A stretch of 64,000 nt of DNA from JAGWBD01 sp965220615. GTDB lineage: Bacteria; Chloroflexota; Anaerolineae; Aggregatilineales; Phototrophicaceae. The notes below the pieces were generated by a model. It was not told the DNA's origin. It saw nothing but the letters and a program-made list of their open reading frames with translations, and ran no database searches. The stretch is taken from contig CBDCQL010000001.1 in NCBI GenBank assembly GCA_965220615.1, positions 623,256-687,255 of the forward strand, in the 5' to 3' direction. Position 1 is the stretch's first letter; every line of letters starts with the position of its first letter. The position numbers and the translations under genes were made by a program. This document shows positions 16,924-25,784 of this stretch, one piece after another.

Positions 16924-18433
16924 CCTGCGCATCCTTTTCGGTCTGCGCTGGCGTCAGTTTCGCTCCGGCGCGGTCTTTTGGCTGCGCCTGCTGGGCTACG
17001 ATGCCCAGGCGAGTTCCTGGATGCAGCGGGTCTACGTGCTTTATCTGCTGGGCATCGGCTCGATCTGGTTCTTCGCCATGTGGGCCTGGGGCCATGACCT
17101 CGCCCTCTCGATCGGCGAGTCGCTGGCGCCGCAGACCCTGGCGCAGTTGCTGGAGCGCGTGCCGCCGGCCGTGTTGCTGCTGCAGGTGTGGGCCATGATG
17201 GCCTCGCTGCGCAGCACGCCGCTCAAACTTAGTTTCCCCGACATGGCCTGGATCGTGGGCTCGCCGCTGGCGCGTTCGGTGCCGGTGTTGCCGGGCTTCA
17301 TCCGCCAGGTGCTGACGCGCTGCATCGTCTTCGGCGCCATCTGGGCCCTGCTGACCGTCTTGCTGCGCGCGCCGCTGTCGCCCGCCACCCCGCTGGACAG
17401 CCTGCGCGTGCTGCTGGTGGTGAGCCTGCTGGTGGTGCTGACCTGGTCGCTGGCCTGGCTGCTGGGCATCCTGCGCCTGGTGTATCCGCAGGTCAGTGGC
17501 TGGCGCTGGCTCTGGCTGACGCCGCTGCTGCTGCTGCCGCTGGCGCAGCTGGCGCCGGACCAGTTGCTCTGGCCCGGGCGGTTGCTGGTGCTCGGCGTCT
17601 ACGACCTGGCGCCGCTGACGGCCCTGGCCCTGATCGCGCTGGTGGCGGCCGGGCTGGTGGCCAGCTTCGTGATCCTCGGCGCGCGCATCAACATGATTCA
17701 GGCGGCGGACGAAAGCGCCGTGTACGCGCGTCTGGCCGCGCTGGGCCTGCTGGCCTGGCGCATGCCGGACCTGCAGCTGCGCATCCGCCTGCAGCAGGCG
17801 CGCGCCGGTCAGCGGCCGCGCTTGCGCATCCCGAGCGTCTATGGCAAGCGGGCGATGGTGGTGCGCTCGGCCATCGCCGGCCTGCGCCACCCCTCGCTGA
17901 TGCTGGTCAACGCGCTGTGGGGCGCGGGCATGACCTGGGCCGCGGGCCTCATTCTGGTCAACGAGTTGCCGGTGCCGCTGTGGATCGGCTGGTTGCTGAT
18001 CGCCGGCATCGCGCCGCCGATCGGTCTGCTTTACACCTTCCGCCGCGACGTGCAGGAGCCCTTCCTGCGCCAGTTCCTGCCGCTGGACGGCTTTCAGATC
18101 TTTCTGGCCGACGTGCTGCTGCCGCTGGCCTTCCTGCTGGTCGGCGCGCTGCTCGCCTGGTTCCGCTTCCTGCAGGACCTGCCGCCAGAACTGTTTTTTG
18201 AGTTCCTCATCACGGGCGTGATGACCATTCCCCTGCTGGGGCTGCTGCTGGCGCTCTGCGGCGCGGCGGCGATGACAGCCACGCGCGAACTGCAGACCCG
18301 GTTGCTGGGCACCGGCGCCAGCTTCGGCCTCGCGATTGTGGCTTCCGTGCTGCTGGGCACGCCGCTGGCCGGTCTGGTGGTGGTCTGCATCGCGATCGCG
18401 ATGCTCGGCGGCATCCTGATGCAGCACGCCTGA
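16901..18433 (+). CDS. ABC-2 type exporter membrane subunit
   Basis: A 510-residue polytopic protein with about ten hydrophobic segments in two halves (residues ~45-65, 85-105, 130-150, 165-205, and again from ~340 on), separated by a basic cytoplasmic loop near residues 295-315. It starts inside the ATPase gene (23-nt overlap), which implies translational coupling. The large size resembles heterologous ABC-2/YbhR-like permeases of Firmicutes and Chloroflexota. The cargo is unknown. Confidence 0.7.
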   Translation: MTPLPLTDLRILFGLRWRQFRSGAVFWLRLLGYDAQASSWMQRVYVLYLLGIGSIWFFAMWAWGHDLALSIGESLAPQTLAQLLERVPPAVLLLQVWAMMASLRSTPLKLSFPDMAWIVGSPLARSVPVLPGFIRQVLTRCIVFGAIWALLTVLLRAPLSPATPLDSLRVLLVVSLLVVLTWSLAWLLGILRLVYPQVSGWRWLWLTPLLLLPLAQLAPDQLLWPGRLLVLGVYDLAPLTALALIALVAAGLVASFVILGARINMIQAADESAVYARLAALGLLAWRMPDLQLRIRLQQARAGQRPRLRIPSVYGKRAMVVRSAIAGLRHPSLMLVNALWGAGMTWAAGLILVNELPVPLWIGWLLIAGIAPPIGLLYTFRRDVQEPFLRQFLPLDGFQIFLADVLLPLAFLLVGALLAWFRFLQDLPPELFFEFLITGVMTIPLLGLLLALCGAAAMTATRELQTRLLGTGASFGLAIVASVLLGTPLAGLVVVCIAIAMLGGILMQHA

Positions 18434-18437
18434 CAGA

Positions 18438-18821
18438 TCAGGCGCCGCGCCGCCGCAGCCAGAGCGCGACGGCCAGCGCCCCGCCGCCGTTGAGCGCCAG
18501 GTCCAGCGCGGAGAGGCCGCGATCGGGCACGAATGTCTGGCCCACTTCAGTCAACAGGCCGCAGGCCAGGGCGATGAACAGCGCGGGGCGGATGGCGTGT
18601 AGCGCGCGCCACCAGAGCCAGGTCATCAGGGCGAAGCTGACGAGATGGGCCAGATGCAGCAGCAGCAGACCGAAGGCGTCATGGTCGCCGGCGGCGGCGG
18701 GCCCGATGAGCGGGTCGCGGCCCGGCTGCAGCAGGATGAAGCAGATGAGCAGCGTCCAGGCGAGGGCGAGGGCGCTGCGTGAAGATGGCTGAAGCGGGAC
18801 TCGCGACAACATGCGGACCAC
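18438..18821 (-). CDS. VanZ-like family membrane protein
   Basis: A 127-residue, four-helix protein. The C-terminal LLTEVGQTFVPDRGLSALDL followed by NGGGAL is the VanZ signature (E-x-x-Q...D-x-x-D-x-x-x-N-x-x-G). VanZ-type proteins lower teicoplanin binding in some Gram-positives, but most members have no known role. It is convergent with the exporter permease (4-nt gap). Confidence 0.85.
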   Translation of the reverse strand: MVRMLSRVPLQPSSRSALALAWTLLICFILLQPGRDPLIGPAAAGDHDAFGLLLLHLAHLVSFALMTWLWWRALHAIRPALFIALACGLLTEVGQTFVPDRGLSALDLALNGGGALAVALWLRRRGA

Positions 18822-18971
18822 TATACATGCAAAAAAGTTTCTACCCGGTACAATAGTGAGGGAGGGAAGTCACGTTGTGTCGGGTGAGTGCGAACAGGGA
18901 GGTGCGCTGATTGCCAACCCGTTAAGTGCACGTCGAAACATGTCGATCGAAAAGAGATTTAGGGGTGAGAG

Positions 18972-20360
18972 ATGAGTCACAAATTGAGTCGTCGTGACAT
19001 GCTGAAGGGCACGGCCGCCGGTGCGGCCGGGCTGGTGGCGGGCCTGACGCCTTCGCTGGCGCCTGCGCAGGACACGGTGACGCTGCATTTTCATCAGAGC
19101 ATCGAGCGCTGGACGCCGGTGGTTGAGAACTTTAATGAACTCTTCCCCGGCACCGAGGTCGCATTCATCAACGTCACCGGTATCGACGATGAAGAAGTCG
19201 CCAGCAAGACCCTGACGCTGCTGGCCTCCGGGCAGCCGCTGGACGCGGGCAAGGCCTCGACCGAGGTCACCGTGCTCTACGCCGGCGAGGGCATCGCCGC
19301 CCCGCTCACCGAGCGCGTGCTGGATGCGAAGGACGAGCTGGCCGAGTACTTCTCGGACATGGCGCCGATCCTGCCCGAGACCATGCTGTGGGAAGGCGAC
19401 CTCTACGAGTTGCCAGATGGTTGCAACGCGCCCAACATGTTCTTCAACGTGAACATGCTGAACGCGGCGGGCCTGGACGTGCCGCCGGCGGACTGGACCA
19501 AGGACGACTTCGTGGAGTATGCGAAGGCCACGACCAACCTCGGTGGCGAGGAGACCTTCGGCTACGGCTGGCCGATCCGCATCTGGGGCAGCTGGGGCCC
19601 GTGGCACTACGTCAACAACACGAACTTCCTGACGGAGGAACGCGCGCCGGGTGGCGAATGGTTCTGGGAGACTTTCTACGCGGACAACGACGACGTCGGT
19701 CACCGCGGCGGCGGCTTCCGCTGGCCCGAGGCCAACGCCAACGACCCCTTGATGGTCGAGGCGCTGGAATTCGTCATGTCGCTGACGGCCGACGGCTATG
19801 CGCCAGGCATCGAACTGGGCGGCGGTCAATCGTTGAGCGGCCTCTTCCTCTCCGACAAGGTTGCCATGACGCCGGCCGGCGGCTTCTGGGCCGGCGGTCT
19901 GTACAACAACGGCATGGAGAAGGGCGAATTCGACGTACAGTACTGGCCGAAGTGGAAGTCGCAGCGGCACCAGCTGGGTGTCAGCGGCAACTGGCTTTCC
20001 AGCGTCACCGAAAATGGCGACCTTATGTGGGAACTGCTCAAGTTCTCCGTCAGGACAGACCAGATGCTGGCCCTGAAGGACCGCTACCGTCCGGTGATGA
20101 GGACCACGCCGGTGCGCCGCTCGATGGTCACGCCAGAGGCCTACGAACTCACAGGCCCGGCCAACTGGCAGGTCTTCTACGACACGATCGACCTGCCGGA
20201 CACCTACCCGATCCCCTCGCCGCCGGAAGCCGCCGGCATGACCGGCATTCACAACCGCGCCGTCGGTCTGGCCATGTCCGGCGAGATGTCGGCGCAGGCC
20301 GCGCTGGACCAGGCGCAAGCGGAGCTGGAAGCGCTCTTCGCCCGCACCCGCGGCGCATAG
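18972..20360 (+). CDS. Tat-exported solute-binding protein, paralog 1
   Basis: A 462-residue ABC binding protein with a twin-arginine signal: MSHKLSRRDMLKGTAAGAAG, a hydrophobic stretch and an APAQD cleavage region. The mature part is a family-1/CUT1-like carbohydrate-binding protein (TGIDDEEVASKTLTLLASGQ; GGFRWPEANANDPLM). It is the first of four tandem paralogs (next at 20727, 22510, 24363) that share whole blocks at DNA level. Its upstream region has TACAAT at 18849-18854 as a possible -10, and AGGGG before the ATG. Residues near 185-200 and 270-290 differ most from the paralogs, so ligand specificity may differ. Confidence 0.88.
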   Translation: MSHKLSRRDMLKGTAAGAAGLVAGLTPSLAPAQDTVTLHFHQSIERWTPVVENFNELFPGTEVAFINVTGIDDEEVASKTLTLLASGQPLDAGKASTEVTVLYAGEGIAAPLTERVLDAKDELAEYFSDMAPILPETMLWEGDLYELPDGCNAPNMFFNVNMLNAAGLDVPPADWTKDDFVEYAKATTNLGGEETFGYGWPIRIWGSWGPWHYVNNTNFLTEERAPGGEWFWETFYADNDDVGHRGGGFRWPEANANDPLMVEALEFVMSLTADGYAPGIELGGGQSLSGLFLSDKVAMTPAGGFWAGGLYNNGMEKGEFDVQYWPKWKSQRHQLGVSGNWLSSVTENGDLMWELLKFSVRTDQMLALKDRYRPVMRTTPVRRSMVTPEAYELTGPANWQVFYDTIDLPDTYPIPSPPEAAGMTGIHNRAVGLAMSGEMSAQAALDQAQAELEALFARTRGA

Positions 20361-20390
20361 TCGCGCCCGCAGCAGCGGACCATACACAAA

Positions 20391-20417
20391 AGGGGGAGCC
20401 AGTCATGGCTCCCCCTT
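20391..20417 (+). terminator. GGGGGAGCC 3' hairpin of paralog 1
   Basis: A 9-bp stem (GGGGGAGCC / GGCTCCCCC) with a 6-nt loop, followed by TTCACGTTAAG. The same stem and tail follow paralogs 2 and 3. The U-tract is poor, so it may act as an mRNA-end stabiliser or partial terminator. Confidence 0.75.
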
Positions 20418-20483
20418 CACGTTAAGCGCCCTGCAGGCGCCTGTCGGCAGCGCCGGACCGGGGCGTCCCCTGGCATATGGTAG

Positions 20484-20558
20484 GGGCGATTTATCAAATC
20501 GCCCGCCAATCGCCCGACGTGACCGGCAACTTATGTCGGGCGACATGATATGTCGCCC
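20484..20558. repeat. Two GGGCGA dyads in the SBP1-SBP2 gap
   Basis: GGGCGATTT-atc-AAATCGCCC (20484-20504) and GGGCGACAT-gat-ATGTCGCCC (20538-20558), each a perfect 9-bp stem with a 3-nt loop. The 366-bp gap (20361-20726) holds these, the hairpin above and a probable promoter near 20680-20692 (GTATTC then GTTGC); I see no gene. Confidence 0.85.
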
Positions 20559-20726
20559 GTACAATCGCCCGGGGTGTGCTGCAGACCAGGGCGATTTGTC
20601 AGGCATGAGGGAGGGCGTTAGACTCGCGTTCCGTATGTAGAGAGGCAGGGGAGGTAGGCCACGCGCAAACAGGATTGTTCCGTATTCGTTGCATTGCGTC
20701 GAAAGAAAAAGCTTAAGGGGATGGAT

Positions 20727-22112
20727 ATGGACCACAAAATTAGTCGTCGCGACATGCTGAAGGGCACAGCCGCCGGCGCGGTCGGCCTGGTGGCGGGCCT
20801 GACGCCTGCCATGGCGCCCGCGCAGGACGTCGTGAAGCTGCGCTTCTCGGAGAACGAGTCGCGCTGGACGCCGGTGGTTGAAGCCTTTGCCGAACTGTTC
20901 CCCGGCACCGAGGTCGAGTTCCTCAACATCACCGGCATTGATCATGAAGAGGTCGCCGCCAAGATCCTGTCGCTGCTGGCCTCCGGTCAGCCGCTGGACG
21001 CGGGCTACGCCGCGACCGAGGCCACCGTGCTTTACGCCGGCCAGGGCGTCGCCGCGTCGATGACCGAGCGCGTGCTGGATGCGCAGGACGAGCTGGCCGA
21101 GTACTTCTCGGACATGGCGCCGATCCTGCCCGAGACCATGCTCTGGGAAGGCGACATCTACGAGTTGCCCGCGCGTTTCAATTCGCCCAACATGTTCCTG
21201 AACGTGAACCTGCTGGACAAGGCGGGCCTGGAAGTGCCGGGGCCGGAGTGGACCAAGGATGACTTCGACGAGTACGCCACGGCCCTGACCAACGTCGGTG
21301 GCGAGGAGACCTTCGGCTACGCCTGGGTCAACCGCCTCTGGGGCAGCTGGGGCCCGTGGTACTTCGTCAACGACAGCAACTTCCTGACCGAGGAACGCTC
21401 GCCGGGCGGCGAATGGTTCTGGGAGACCTTCTATTCGGACAGCGACATCGTCTCGCATCGCGGCGGCGGTTTCCGCTGGCCGGAACCCAACGCCAACCAC
21501 CCCGCCGTCGTCGAGGCGCTGGAGTACGTGGTGTCCCTGACCGAGGAAGGCCGGGCGCCGGGCGTGCAGCTTGGCGGTGGCTCCGAGCAGCAGGGCATCT
21601 TCGTCAGTGACAAGCTGGGCATGACGCCGGGCGGCGGTTTCTGGGCCGGCGGCCTGATCAACGCCGGTATGGAAAAGGGCTCCTTCGACGTGCAGTTCTG
21701 GCCGAAGTGGAAGACACAGCGGCACCAGCTGGGCGTCGGCGGCCGCTGGATCTTCACCGGCAGCCAGAACCCCGACCGCATGTGGGAACTGCTCAAGTTC
21801 TCGATCAGGACCGAGTCAATGCTCATGTTCAAGGACATGTTCCGTCCCCTGATGCGGACCACACCGGTGCGTCGTTCGATGGCCAACGCCGAGGCCTACG
21901 AGCCCAGCGGCCCGGCCAACTGGCATGTCTTCTACGACACCGTCGACCGGCCCGACACGGGCCCGATCCCGGCGCCGCCGGAAGCCAACGCCGTCACCAA
22001 CATTCACACGCGTTTCACCGGTCTGGCCCTCTCCGGCGAGCTTTCGCCGCAGGACGCGCTGGACCAGGCGCAGGCGGAGCTGGAAGCGCTCTTCGCCCGC
22101 ACCCGCGCGTAA
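20727..22112 (+). CDS. Tat-exported solute-binding protein, paralog 2
   Basis: A 461-residue paralog of the protein at 18972. The start at ATG 20727 (MDHKISRRDMLKG) is chosen because AAGGGG lies six bases upstream and the N-terminus then aligns with the other three copies. An ATG at 20721 is possible. The twin-arginine signal is followed by TPAMAPAQD. It carries the shared core (TGIDHEEVAAKILSLLASGQ; GGGFRWPEPNANHPAVVEAL). It differs at residues near 140 (ARFNSPNMF in place of DGCNAPNMF), in the probable ligand cleft. It is followed by its own GGGGGAGCC hairpin at 22152. Confidence 0.88.
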   Translation: MDHKISRRDMLKGTAAGAVGLVAGLTPAMAPAQDVVKLRFSENESRWTPVVEAFAELFPGTEVEFLNITGIDHEEVAAKILSLLASGQPLDAGYAATEATVLYAGQGVAASMTERVLDAQDELAEYFSDMAPILPETMLWEGDIYELPARFNSPNMFLNVNLLDKAGLEVPGPEWTKDDFDEYATALTNVGGEETFGYAWVNRLWGSWGPWYFVNDSNFLTEERSPGGEWFWETFYSDSDIVSHRGGGFRWPEPNANHPAVVEALEYVVSLTEEGRAPGVQLGGGSEQQGIFVSDKLGMTPGGGFWAGGLINAGMEKGSFDVQFWPKWKTQRHQLGVGGRWIFTGSQNPDRMWELLKFSIRTESMLMFKDMFRPLMRTTPVRRSMANAEAYEPSGPANWHVFYDTVDRPDTGPIPAPPEANAVTNIHTRFTGLALSGELSPQDALDQAQAELEALFARTRA

Positions 22113-22151
22113 CGCGTAAGCAGCAGGGCCGCTGCGGCGGCCTGTGCAATC

Positions 22152-22175
22152 GGGGGAGCCGGTTATGGCTCCCCC
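22152..22175 (+). terminator. GGGGGAGCC 3' hairpin of paralog 2
   Basis: Same 9-bp stem as after paralog 1, with loop GGTTAT and tail TTCACGTTAAA. Confidence 0.75.
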
Positions 22176-22206
22176 TTCACGTTAAACGGACAGCAGATTA
22201 CGCGTC

Positions 22207-22300
22207 GGGCGACATGATATGTCGCCCGTACATCATCCGCTGCAGGGGTAGCGAGGGCCCAGCCCGAAGCATCCTGTAGGGGCGATTTATCAAATCGCCC
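22207..22300. repeat. Dyads plus 31-bp module in the SBP2-SBP3 gap
   Basis: GGGCGACAT-gat-ATGTCGCCC (22207-22227) and GGGCGATTT-atc-AAATCGCCC (22280-22300) repeat the pair seen at 20484-20558 in reverse order. Between them, 22244-22274 (AGGGGTAGCGAGGGC...GAAGCATCC) recurs at 24042-24073. The rest of the 397-bp gap holds the promoter listed next; I see no gene. Confidence 0.8.
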
Positions 22301-22379
22301 GCGGGCACACCACAATATGACGCTCACCGCATTCAGTTCCTGTATTCAGTAAATTAGACACTCCCCGCACACAGGCAGG

Positions 22380-22427
22380 TTGCGCGTCTAACCTGTCGGG
22401 GCTATGCTTTGTTGCACATGGGGCAAC
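22380..22427 (+). promoter_or_regulatory. Promoter and GTTGC operator of paralog 3
   Basis: TTGCGC (22380-22385) and TATGCT (22403-22408) with a 17-bp spacer, then two bases and GTTGC (22411-22415) pairing with GCAAC (22423-22427). The same arrangement occurs before paralog 4. The 5' leader would be ~95 nt. A LacI-type repressor bound at the start site would fit. Confidence 0.65.
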
Positions 22428-22509
22428 GAGAGGAGGTATACCGACAGCAAATATGGCCGTTCCATAGTTCCAGAACCGAAGCGACAGAGATGGTATTTGA
22501 GGTGAGAAA

Positions 22510-23895
22510 ATGAATCACAAACTGAGTCGTCGTGATTTACTGAAGGGCACGGCCGCCGGCGCGGTCGGGCTGGTGGCGGGCCTGACGCCCGCCGCGGTAC
22601 CCGCGCAGGACGTCGTGACATTGCGTTTCCAGCAGAACGAGGCGCGCTTTACGCCGGTATTTGAGAACTTCAACGAAATTATCCCCGGTACCGAGGTCGA
22701 ATTCCTTAACATCACCGGTATCGACCACGAGGAAGTCGCCTCGAAGATCCTCAACATGCTGGCCGCCGGTCAGCCGCTGGACGCGGGCTACGCTGCGACC
22801 GAGGCGACCGTGCTCTACGCCGGTCAGGGCGTCGCGGCCTCGCTCACCGAGCGCGTGCTGGATGCGCAGGAAGAGTTGGCGGATTACTTCGCCGACATGG
22901 CGCCAATCTGTCCCGAGACCATGCTCTGGGAAGGCGACATCTACCAGTTGCCCGACAGTTGCAACGCGCCCAACATGTTCTTCAACCTGAACGTGCTGGA
23001 AAAGGCGGGTCTGGGCACGCCGCCGGCGGACTGGACGAAGGATGACTTCCACGAATACGCCGTGGCCACCACCGGCGTCGGTGGCGAAGAGATCTTCGGC
23101 TACGCCTGGGTCAACCGCCTCTGGGGCAGCTGGGGCCCGTGGTATTTCGTCAACGGCAGCAACTTCCTGACCGAGGATCGCGCGCCGGGTGGCGAGTGGT
23201 TCTGGGAGACTTTCTACTCGGACAACGACACCGTGTCGCATCGCGGCGGCGGTTTCCGCTGGCCGGAACCCAGCGCCAACCACCCCGCCACGGTCGAGGC
23301 GCTGGAGTACGTCACCTCGCTGACCAACGAAGGCCTTGCGCCGGGCATCGAGATGGGCGGCGGCGCCTCGCTGGTCGGTCTCTTCGTCTCCGACAAGATC
23401 GCCATGACGCCCATGGGCGGATTCGGGGCCGGTTACCTGGTCAACAACGGCATGGAGAAGGGCGACTTTGACGCGCAGCTCTGGCCGCACTGGAAATCGC
23501 AGCGGCACCAGCTGGGCGTCGGCGGCAACTGGATCTTCACCGGCAGCCCCAACGCCGACCGCATGTGGGACTTCCTCAAGTTCTCCATCCAGGTGGATCA
23601 GTTGCTCTCCCAGGCCGGCCGCTACCGTCCCCTGATGACGACCACGCCGGTGCGTCGTTCGATGGCCATCGCCGAGGCCTACGAGCCGACCGGCCCGGCC
23701 AACTGGTCCGTTTTCTACGAAACGCTGGACCGCCCGGACACGGCGCCGATCCCGGCGCCGCCGGAAGCCAACGCCGTCACCAACATTCACACGCGTTTCA
23801 CCGGTCTGGCCCTCTCCGGCGAGCTTTCGCCGCAGGAGGCGATGGACCAGGCGCAGGCGGAGCTGGAAACGCTCTTCGCCCGCACCCGCGCGTAG
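22510..23895 (+). CDS. Tat-exported solute-binding protein, paralog 3
   Basis: A 461-residue paralog with the twin-arginine signal MNHKLSRRDLLKGTAAGAVG and a cleavage region ending VPAQD. The core is as in paralog 2 (TGIDHEEVASKILNMLAAGQ; VNRLWGSWGPWYFVNGSNFL). Residues near 305-320 (GFGAGYLVNNGMEKGDFDAQ) differ from the GFWAGGLINAGMEKG of paralogs 2 and 4. AGGTGAG lies before the ATG. Its 3' half shares long identical DNA with paralog 2, suggesting recent duplication or gene conversion. Confidence 0.88.
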   Translation: MNHKLSRRDLLKGTAAGAVGLVAGLTPAAVPAQDVVTLRFQQNEARFTPVFENFNEIIPGTEVEFLNITGIDHEEVASKILNMLAAGQPLDAGYAATEATVLYAGQGVAASLTERVLDAQEELADYFADMAPICPETMLWEGDIYQLPDSCNAPNMFFNLNVLEKAGLGTPPADWTKDDFHEYAVATTGVGGEEIFGYAWVNRLWGSWGPWYFVNGSNFLTEDRAPGGEWFWETFYSDNDTVSHRGGGFRWPEPSANHPATVEALEYVTSLTNEGLAPGIEMGGGASLVGLFVSDKIAMTPMGGFGAGYLVNNGMEKGDFDAQLWPHWKSQRHQLGVGGNWIFTGSPNADRMWDFLKFSIQVDQLLSQAGRYRPLMTTTPVRRSMAIAEAYEPTGPANWSVFYETLDRPDTAPIPAPPEANAVTNIHTRFTGLALSGELSPQEAMDQAQAELETLFARTRA

Positions 23896-23930
23896 GCAGC
23901 ACGGCCGCTGCGGCGGACCGCGTTGCAACA

Positions 23931-23954
23931 GGGGGAGCCCAAAGCGGCTCCCCC
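23931..23954 (+). terminator. GGGGGAGCC 3' hairpin of paralog 3
   Basis: Same 9-bp stem, loop CAAAGC, tail TTCACGTTAAG. Confidence 0.75.
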
Positions 23955-24041
23955 TTCACGTTAAGCAAAACAGCAAGCGGCGGACACAGTCTGGACGCCG
24001 GCAGGGGTGGACTGCGGCGATCGCCCTGCGCCGGATGACGT

Positions 24042-24099
24042 AGGGGTAGCGAGGGCACCAGCCCGAAGCATCCCGCAGGGACGACATATCATGTCGCCC
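24042..24099. repeat. Second 32-bp module and dyad in the SBP3-SBP4 gap
   Basis: 24042-24073 repeats 22244-22274 with one inserted base. It is followed by GGGACGACAT-atc-ATGTCGCCC (24078-24099), an imperfect dyad of the same family. The 467-bp gap 23896-24362 otherwise holds the promoter below; I see no gene. Confidence 0.75.
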
Positions 24100-24226
24100 G
24101 TGGATCCACCGTCACGACGCTCGCGGATACACCTTTACGTCGCCGGGAGTGGCGAGTTTGGTGGATTTCAGAAATGGCCCACGCCTGGAGGTTTCGACGT
24201 GCAGGTCAGGCAGTTATGTATAATCG

Positions 24227-24268
24227 GTTGCGCAACGCGGGCAGGCTTGTTATGCTTCGTTGCGCAAT
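24227..24268 (+). promoter_or_regulatory. Promoter flanked by two GTTGCGCAA operators, paralog 4
   Basis: TTGCGC (24228-24233) and TATGCT (24251-24256) have a 17-bp spacer. The palindrome GTTGCGCAAC (24227-24236) covers the -35. A second near-copy, GTTGCGCAAT (24259-24268), covers the start site. Centres are 32 bp apart, about three helical turns, so a dimeric or looping repressor could bind one face. Confidence 0.7.
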
Positions 24269-24362
24269 TGTGAGGAAAGGCAAGGGAGGCGCGCCAGACG
24301 AAAGCGAAGAAACACAGAAGTTTGGCTGTATCCGTATCGAAAGAAAGGTTAGAGGGAGAGAT

Positions 24363-25751
24363 ATGACTCACAAACTGAGCCGTCGCGACATGCTGAAGGG
24401 CACGGCCGCCGGTGCGGTCGGACTGGTGGCGGGCCTGGCGCCTGCCGCAGTGCCCGCGCAGGATGCCATCCAGATCCGCTGGTCGCAGAACGAGGAGCGC
24501 TGGACGCCGGTCGTCAACAACTTCAACGAGATGGCCGACACACCGGTGGAAATCGAGTTCCTCAGCATCACCGGCATCGACCACGAGGAAGTCGCCTCCA
24601 AGATCCTTTCGCTGCTGGCCGCCGGTCAGCCGCTGGACGCGGGCTACGCCGCGACCGAGGCCACCGTGCTCTATGCCGGTCAGGGCGTCGCCACGTCGCT
24701 CACCGACCGCGTGCAGGACAACGCCGACGAACTGGCCGAATACTTCGCCGACATGGCGCCGATTCTGCCGGAAGTCATGATGTGGGAGGGCGACCTCTAC
24801 CAGCTGCCGGATGGCTGCAACGCGCCCAACATGTACTTCAACCTGAACGTGCTGGAACTGGCGGGCCTTGAAGTGCCGGGGCCGGACTGGACCAAGGACG
24901 ACTTCCACGAGTACGCCGTGGCCACCACCAACGCCGGTGGCGAGGAGACCTTCGGCTACGCCTGGACGAACCGTCTCTGGGGCAGCTGGGGCCCGTGGTA
25001 CTTCGTCAACGACAGCAACTTCCTCACCGAGGAACGCGCGCCGGGTGGCGAATGGCTGTGGGAGACCTTCTACGCGGACAACGACACCGTGTCGCATCGC
25101 GGCGGCGGCTGGCGTTGGCCGGAGCCGAGCGCCAATCACCCCAACACCGTCGAGGCGCTGGAATACGTCACCTCGCTGGTGGCCGAGGGCATCAGCCCGG
25201 GCATCGAGATGGGCGGCGGTTCCTCGCTGCAGGGCCTGTACGTGACCGACAAGCTGGCCATGACGCCGGCTGGCGGTTTCTGGGCCGGCGGCCTGATCAA
25301 CGCCGGTATGGAAAAGGGCACCTTCGACGTACAGTTCTGGCCGCAGTGGAAGTCGCAGCGGCACCAGCTGGGCGTCGGCGGCAACTGGATCTTCACCGGC
25401 AGCCCCAACCCCGACGTCATGTGGGAGATCCTCAAGTTCTCCGTCAAGCGGGAGCAGATGTTGAGCCTCAAGGACCGTTACCGTCCGCTGATGCGCACCA
25501 CGCCGGTGCGTCGTTCGATGGCCAGCGACGAGTCCTACGAGCCCAGCGGCCCGGCCAACTGGCACGTCTTCTACGACACGCTGGATCGTCCCGATACGGG
25601 CCCGATCCCGGCGCCGCCGGAAGCCAACGCCGTCACCAACATTCACACTCGTTTCACCGGTCTGGCCGTCTCCGGCGAGCTGTCGCCGCAGGACGCCATG
25701 GACCAGGCGCAGGCGGAGCTGGTCGCACTCTTCGCCCGCACCCGCGGCTAA
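24363..25751 (+). CDS. Tat-exported solute-binding protein, paralog 4
   Basis: A 462-residue paralog with MTHKLSRRDMLKGTAAGAVG and a cleavage region ending VPAQD. It has the shared core (TGIDHEEVASKILSLLAAGQ; GGGWRWPEPSANHPNTVEAL). It starts at ATG 24363 with AGGGAG upstream. It is the copy nearest the permeases at 25834 and 26798, separated from them by a weaker version of the 3' hairpin. It may be the cognate subunit, with the other three as alternative ligand receptors for the same membrane complex. Confidence 0.88.
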   Translation: MTHKLSRRDMLKGTAAGAVGLVAGLAPAAVPAQDAIQIRWSQNEERWTPVVNNFNEMADTPVEIEFLSITGIDHEEVASKILSLLAAGQPLDAGYAATEATVLYAGQGVATSLTDRVQDNADELAEYFADMAPILPEVMMWEGDLYQLPDGCNAPNMYFNLNVLELAGLEVPGPDWTKDDFHEYAVATTNAGGEETFGYAWTNRLWGSWGPWYFVNDSNFLTEERAPGGEWLWETFYADNDTVSHRGGGWRWPEPSANHPNTVEALEYVTSLVAEGISPGIEMGGGSSLQGLYVTDKLAMTPAGGFWAGGLINAGMEKGTFDVQFWPQWKSQRHQLGVGGNWIFTGSPNPDVMWEILKFSVKREQMLSLKDRYRPLMRTTPVRRSMASDESYEPSGPANWHVFYDTLDRPDTGPIPAPPEANAVTNIHTRFTGLAVSGELSPQDAMDQAQAELVALFARTRG

Positions 25752-25784
25752 AACACGGTCGCTGCGGCGGCCCACGCACTTACA

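Noticed and set aside
16778..18427. Long open frame on the minus strand opposite the ABC-2 permease (and similar ones opposite the SBP and GH32 genes)
   Set aside because: Products are Gln/Arg/His/Ala-rich without any motif, lie exactly antisense to conserved genes, and arise from GC-biased third codon positions.
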